From NCBI GenBank assembly GCA_005778225.1, contig SXPC01000108.1:1-37087 (forward strand): DNA of 37,087 nt. The letters are read 5' to 3'. Shown here one piece after another: positions 34,020 to 37,087 of the stretch; within the stretch, counting starts at the first letter, position 1; every line of letters starts with the position of its first letter. The DNA is from Planctomyces sp. Its GTDB lineage: Bacteria; Planctomycetota; Planctomycetia; Planctomycetales; Planctomycetaceae. Made by a program: the position numbers and the translations under genes. The notes below the pieces were generated by a model. It made no database searches. It was not told the DNA's origin and saw only the letters and a list, made by a program, of their open reading frames with translations.

Positions 34020-34125
34020 GTAGGGTGCCGGTGAGTCTTCGAACCGCACCAAATGCGGCTTCATCACCTTTCAAACGGTCGTGGCCACAATTGGTGCGGT
34101 TCGCGGAGCCTCACCAGCACCCTAC
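34020..34125. repeat. Palindromic GTAG(G/A)GTGCTGGTGA element, copy B
   Basis: GTAGGGTGCCGGTGAGTC...GAACCGCACCAA at the left (34020-34052) and TTGGTGCGGTTCG...TCACCAGCACCCTAC at the right (34091-34125) are inverted copies. The ends match the element at 30605-30692; the centre differs. It lies between the LptB-like and TrpG-like genes. Confidence 0.9.
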
Positions 34126-34224
34126 GAATCCCCTGATTCCGCCGAACTCAACCACCGACAGAAATGTCTGTGCTATCGGTCCCTATTTCATGCCCTTACG
34201 TGGTGAATGCTCCCTTTTCTGACT

Positions 34225-34252
34225 AATACCTAAGCCCCAATACCTAAGCCCT
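34225..34252 (+). repeat. Tandem 14-bp repeat just upstream of the TrpG-like gene
   Basis: AATACCTAAGCCCC is followed directly by AATACCTAAGCCCT, ending 5 nt before the start codon. No Shine-Dalgarno sequence is visible there. Confidence 0.75.
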
Positions 34253-34257
34253 CCCCC

Positions 34258-34839
34258 ATGCTCTTCCTCCTCGACAACTACGATTCCTTCACCTTCAACC
34301 TCGTCCAGCGTTTCGGCGAGATCGACCCGTCGATTGAGGTCCGCGTCGAACGCAACGACCAGGTCACGCTCGACGAGATCGCAGTGCTGAACCCCTCGAA
34401 GATCGTCATCTCTCCCGGCCCCTGCTCACCCAAAGAAGCCGGCCTGTCGCGCGACATCATCGACCGCTTCGGCCCCTCCATCCCCATCCTCGGCGTCTGC
34501 TTAGGTCACCAGTGCATGGCCGACGTCTACGGTGCCCAGGTCGTCCGAGCCGATCGCTTAATGCACGGCAAGACCTCCCAAATCTACCACGACGGCCAAG
34601 GTGTCTTCAAAGACCTGCCGAATCCCTTCACCGCGACTCGCTATCACAGCCTCGTCGTCCCCGAAAACACCGTCCCCGCCCACCTCAAAATCACCGCCTG
34701 GACCCAGGACGCCGATCACGCGTTGGAGGTGATGGGGCTGCGCCACCAGCAATTCCCGATCCACGGCGTGCAGTTCCACCCGGAGAGTTTTCTGTGCGAA
34801 AGCGGGACGCAGTTGTTGCGGAACTTTTTGGAGATGTAA
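34258..34839 (+). CDS. trpG: Anthranilate/aminodeoxychorismate synthase glutamine amidotransferase subunit
   Basis: A 193-residue class I glutamine amidotransferase that supplies ammonia to anthranilate synthase (tryptophan) or aminodeoxychorismate synthase (folate). LLDNYDSFTFNLVQ opens the protein, SPGPCSPKEAG is the oxyanion-side loop, and the catalytic triad is C81 (GVCLGHQCM), H174 and E176 (GVQFHPESF). TrpG and PabA cannot be separated by this sequence alone; the synthase partner (TrpE or PabB) is absent from the window. The start codon has an unusual 14-bp tandem repeat just upstream and no clear ribosome binding site. A SnoaL-like gene follows by 14 nt. Confidence 0.92.
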   Translation: MLFLLDNYDSFTFNLVQRFGEIDPSIEVRVERNDQVTLDEIAVLNPSKIVISPGPCSPKEAGLSRDIIDRFGPSIPILGVCLGHQCMADVYGAQVVRADRLMHGKTSQIYHDGQGVFKDLPNPFTATRYHSLVVPENTVPAHLKITAWTQDADHALEVMGLRHQQFPIHGVQFHPESFLCESGTQLLRNFLEM

Positions 34840-34853
34840 CAGAAAGGTCCCTT

Positions 34854-35237
34854 ATGCACCCTCAGCATTCCCCCGACATCGAACTTCTCCGAGCGGCCTA
34901 CGCCGGGTTCAACGCCCGCGACTTTGACGCTGCCTTCGCCACGATGTCGACCGACGTCGCCTGGCCAAGAGCCTTTAAGGGAGGCTTTGTCCGCGGCCAC
35001 GAGGAAGTCCGAGCCTACTGGACCGAGCAGTGGTCCGAGATCAACCCCCACGTCGAGCCAACCACATTCCATCCCGAGTCAGCAGGCACCATTCTGGTCG
35101 ACGTCCACCAGATCGTCCACGACTTGCAAGGCACCCTCCTCGCCGACACCCATGTCGGCCACCGCTTCACGATCAAAGACGGGTTGATCCAGTCGATGGA
35201 AGTCTGCGAACTGCCGACAGGGATTGAGAACGCTTAA
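34854..35237 (+). CDS. SnoaL-like (NTF2-fold) protein
   Basis: A 127-residue soluble protein. ELLRAAYAGFNARDFDAAFATMSTDVAWPRA and VRGHEEVRAYWTEQW are the usual N-terminal pattern of SnoaL/ketosteroid-isomerase-like proteins, followed by a beta-rich half (TILVDVHQIVHDLQGTLLADTHVGHRFTI). The fold is used for enzymes and for small-molecule or polyketide binding; no function can be assigned. AAAGG precedes the ATG. The gap to the TrpG-like gene is only 14 nt, so co-transcription is likely but a functional link is not evident. Confidence 0.85.
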   Translation: MHPQHSPDIELLRAAYAGFNARDFDAAFATMSTDVAWPRAFKGGFVRGHEEVRAYWTEQWSEINPHVEPTTFHPESAGTILVDVHQIVHDLQGTLLADTHVGHRFTIKDGLIQSMEVCELPTGIENA

Positions 35238-35279
35238 CACATCGAACTCGAACAACGTCGTTCCATCCATCCGTCTCGG

Positions 35280-35363
35280 GGCAAGGTGGAATGCAGGACG
35301 ATTGGTCTCGTTCCCCGTCCTGAAGGGACGAGTTCTACCAGCCTAGGGTGAAACACTGGGATC
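35280..35363. repeat. About 84-bp direct repeat, copy 1 (next to the DUF1559 stop)
   Basis: Contains CCCCGTCCTGAAGGGACGAG (a CGTCC-TGAA-GGGACG hairpin), TTCTACCAGCC and CTAGGGTGAAACACTGGG. Copy 2 lies at 36659-36743. The copy ends 4 nt before the DUF1559 stop. Confidence 0.88.
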
Positions 35364-35367
35364 ACTA

Positions 35368-36333
35368 TTAAAACTCTCCCACGACTTGTCCATCATTTCG
35401 AACACAAAGTCGCCCCAGGACATCCTCGTCAATGCTCGTCGAGATCGCCCTGACACTTCCATCGCAAAGGCCAAACTGACAGATCCCTTTGTGCCAGCTG
35501 CCGAATCCGTACAGACGCGTATCCACGTAGTCCATATTCGGCGCGATCGGCACATGTTTGCCGCCGATTCTCATGCTGAAAAAGATGTGCCAGCCGTTAT
35601 AGATTAATCCATCATCAGGCACAGTATTGATACGGTTTCGGTTGATATGGGTTTCGCCAGTCAGGATGGTGTTGCTGAGGCCGTCGGTCACGTCTCGCAT
35701 TCGGACCTTGTCGATCCATTCACGAGGCTTTCCTTGAACACAGTAGGCTCTGCTGCTGACAATCACACCATTCCCGTTTCCGCCCCAGTAAAAATCTTCC
35801 ACATATCCGCGGGCCCCAGCGGACATGTCACCGTGATTGCCGGAATAATCTCCTGTCGATCCGCTTTCGAACGTCTGCGGACCAGAACAGCCGCAGGCAG
35901 CTGTAAACTCAACGGTGCAGGCTGGACTGATCGCTCCAACAGACGACCTGCGCGTCGGGCAGAAATAGATGGGAATCGTATGGTTTCGAACTTCCTCAGG
36001 ATGATCCTGAAAAGGTTCATACAGGTCCCATTGGTCAGCGAAATTGTCCTGCTCGAGGTAAGGAAGAATTCGCACAAGCCAGCTCGGGGTGTCTTGACCA
36101 CAACTGAGTTCGGCTGGATCTCCGGGGCGCATCGCAATCCGACCGGGAGGAAACGCTTCTTTGGTGTCGTGAAAATTGATCGTCGCCAAGGCAATCTGCT
36201 TGAGGTTATTTTTGCAGAGCGTGACTCGCGCACTTTCTCGCGATTGCTGGATCGCAGGCAGCAATAAAGCGGCCAGAACCCCGATGATGGCGATCGAAAC
36301 CAAAAGCTCAACGATTGTAAATGCACTTCTCAT
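35368..36333 (-). CDS. DUF1559 pseudopilin-like protein
   Basis: A 321-residue planctomycete protein of the DUF1559 class. The N-terminus MRSAFTIVELLVSIAIIGVLAALLLPAIQ is a type IV pilin signal with the methylated Phe and Glu at +5; Ala precedes the Phe where Gly is usual. The C-terminal domain has HDTKEAFPPG near the start and IGGKHVPIAPNMDYVDTRLYGFGSWHKGICQFGLCDGSVRAI near the end, the conserved closing block (usually HPGGAN..F.DGSV), here degenerate. The start at 36333 has AAAGGG upstream. Function of the family is unknown; its processing would need a prepilin peptidase such as the one at 4833-5831, if active. It is bracketed by direct repeats at 35280 and 36659. Confidence 0.93.
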   Translation of the reverse strand: MRSAFTIVELLVSIAIIGVLAALLLPAIQQSRESARVTLCKNNLKQIALATINFHDTKEAFPPGRIAMRPGDPAELSCGQDTPSWLVRILPYLEQDNFADQWDLYEPFQDHPEEVRNHTIPIYFCPTRRSSVGAISPACTVEFTAACGCSGPQTFESGSTGDYSGNHGDMSAGARGYVEDFYWGGNGNGVIVSSRAYCVQGKPREWIDKVRMRDVTDGLSNTILTGETHINRNRINTVPDDGLIYNGWHIFFSMRIGGKHVPIAPNMDYVDTRLYGFGSWHKGICQFGLCDGSVRAISTSIDEDVLGRLCVRNDGQVVGEF

Positions 36334-36515
36334 GCGAAGACCCTTTCTTTGCATCATAGTACCTCGCCGCTCAGCTCACCCTTGCCTATTTCATTTCACC
36401 AGCACACTTTTTGTAAAAAAATCTGTGTCATGTCACCTTCTGGAAACGGACAACACAAACACAAAATAGTGTTCAAGGGTCGTGAAGGAGACATGCTTGC
36501 AACTCCTTGTAATCG

Positions 36516-36658
36516 CCGGGTGCCACTGGCTGTGCCAGTGCGGTTTGCCAAGTGCGTCGACTCTCGAAAAGACCCGCGATGATCGAAGAACATTCACTCA
36601 AAACCGAATTCATCATCCCGCATAAATCAAAGACACTTGCACAGCCAGTGGCACCCGG
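36516..36658. repeat. 143-bp element with inverted GTGCCACTGGC ends
   Basis: CGGGTGCCACTGGCTGTGCC at 36517-36536 returns inverted as TTGCACAGCCAGTGGCACCC at 36637-36656. The middle (about 90 bp) has no gene. The left end is the same palindrome as at 4770-4790. Confidence 0.82.
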
Positions 36659-36743
36659 GGCAAGATGGGATGCAGAACGCGTGGTTTCTTCCCCGTCCTG
36701 AAGGGACGAGTTCTACCAGCCCAGGGTGAAACCCTGGGACCAC
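36659..36743. repeat. About 84-bp direct repeat, copy 2 (upstream of the DUF1559 gene)
   Basis: Shares CCCCGTCCTGAAGGGACGAG, TTCTACCAGCC and AGGGTGAAAC with copy 1 at 35280-35363 in the same orientation. In this copy CCCAGGGT-GAA-ACCCTGGG is a perfect hairpin. Confidence 0.88.
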
Positions 36744-36744
36744 G

Positions 36745-36899
36745 GGGTGGCCCAGCCGTTCATGGCTGGGTGAGCAACGCTCACAAGATACGTCAACATA
36801 CGCATTCATTTCGAGTCGACGTGGTAACGACAACAGCTTCCGTATGGCGACGCTTCTTGTCGGCTTCGCCGATCCAGCCATGAACGGCTGGACCACCCG
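36745..36899. repeat. 155-bp element with roughly 44-bp inverted ends
   Basis: The left end (GGGTGGCCCAGCCGTTCATG...CTCACAAG) and the right end (CTTGTCGGCTTCGCCGATCC...ACCACCCGG) are inverted copies with mismatches; both contain the GGC(T/C)GG...CCAGCC palindrome. The right end matches 19462-19505. Together with the two preceding elements it fills the gap between the DUF1559 and superoxide dismutase genes. Confidence 0.82.
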
Positions 36900-36956
36900 G
36901 GAACCAGCCACTCGTCGGTTTAAGGCCAGCAGTTAACGACTTGCACTGGAGTTGAG

Positions 36957-36996
36957 AACAAAAAAAGGCGAGCCACCATCGTGACTCGCCTTTTGT
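36957..36996 (-). terminator. Rho-independent terminator after superoxide dismutase
   Basis: AAAAGGCGAGTCAC and GTGGCTCGCCTTTT pair around a short loop (GATG), with TTTTTTTG on the minus strand, about 20 nt past the stop. The A-run on the other side would let it work in both directions. Confidence 0.92.
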
Positions 36997-37016
36997 AATA
37001 TGCCGTCAAACCCAAC

Positions 37017-37087
37017 TTACTTCGCAGCCGAGTATCGCTTGGTCACTTCCGCCCAGTTGACGACGTTCCAGAAAGCCGTGATGTAAT
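37017..37087 (-). CDS. Fe/Mn superoxide dismutase, C-terminal end (cut by window edge)
   Basis: Only the last 22 codons are in the window: YITAFWNVVNWAEVTKRYSA then AK and TAA. The YITAFWNVVNW pattern is the closing helix of iron/manganese superoxide dismutases, which convert superoxide to oxygen and hydrogen peroxide. Metal preference cannot be judged from this part. A strong terminator follows. Confidence 0.8.
   Translation of the reverse strand, partial: YITAFWNVVNWAEVTKRYSAAK

Noticed and set aside
34512..35237. Longer version of the SnoaL-like protein starting inside trpG
   Set aside because: The first 114 residues are out-of-frame translation of trpG; the ATG at 34854 has a ribosome binding site and starts the domain.

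Overview
The window looks like a piece of a planctomycete chromosome, most likely order Planctomycetales, family level uncertain. The evidence is the protein content: a DUF1592/DUF1588/DUF1585 cytochrome-like protein paired with a DUF1552 protein, a secreted sulfatase, a DUF1559 pseudopilin, and small pilin-like proteins with a GFIVSAELV motif. GC is moderate, I estimate mid-50s per cent. I see no rRNA, tRNA, CRISPR array, integrase or transposase.

Layout. 1-1055 (-) is the N-terminal third of a probable pyrophosphate-type PEP carboxykinase, cut by the window edge. 1649-4759 (+) is a membrane-anchored sigma-54 activator. 4833-5831 (-) is a prepilin peptidase homologue with an altered active site. 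6027-7274 (-) is moeA, followed by a RhuM-family gene (+). 8676-9882 (-) holds a small conserved protein and an ADP-ribosylglycohydrolase. 9979-14755 (-) holds a DUF1254/DUF1214 protein and the DUF1592-DUF1552 pair. 14965-19456 (+) holds a small lipoprotein, a receiver-like protein lacking its phospho-acceptor Asp, an FHA-GAF-histidine kinase and a sulfatase. 19508-22339 (-) holds a cysteine-desulfurase-like enzyme and moaE-moaA.

22565-26689 (-) is the most unusual part. It is an array of five paralogous pilin-like proteins, four of about 108 residues and one of 292 residues with a Cys/Gly-rich tail, plus a 54-residue membrane protein between copies 1 and 2. Several copies have their own terminator, and copies 3 and 4 share leader sequence. 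The pilin-like helix starts with an invariant Gly-Phe, but the conserved Glu is at +6 instead of the usual +5.

27835-35237 (+) holds an extended SDR epimerase, two tandem signal peptidases I that both carry a zinc-ribbon insertion and a roughly 300-residue beta-rich insertion, an LptB-like ATPase with a Pro/Ala tail, a TrpG/PabA glutamine amidotransferase and a SnoaL-like protein. A DUF1559 pseudopilin (-) and the last 22 codons of a Fe/Mn superoxide dismutase (-) close the window.

The spaces between genes are packed with palindromic elements of about 80-240 bp. Several share GTAGGGT...ACCCTAC ends, and others are built of iterated short motifs. One pair of about 84-bp direct repeats brackets the DUF1559 gene. 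A working view (inference) is that the window combines surface or secretion functions (pilin-like array, prepilin peptidase homologue, signal peptidases, pseudopilin, sulfatase) with ordinary metabolism (molybdenum cofactor, tryptophan/folate, central carbon), on a background of short non-coding repeats.
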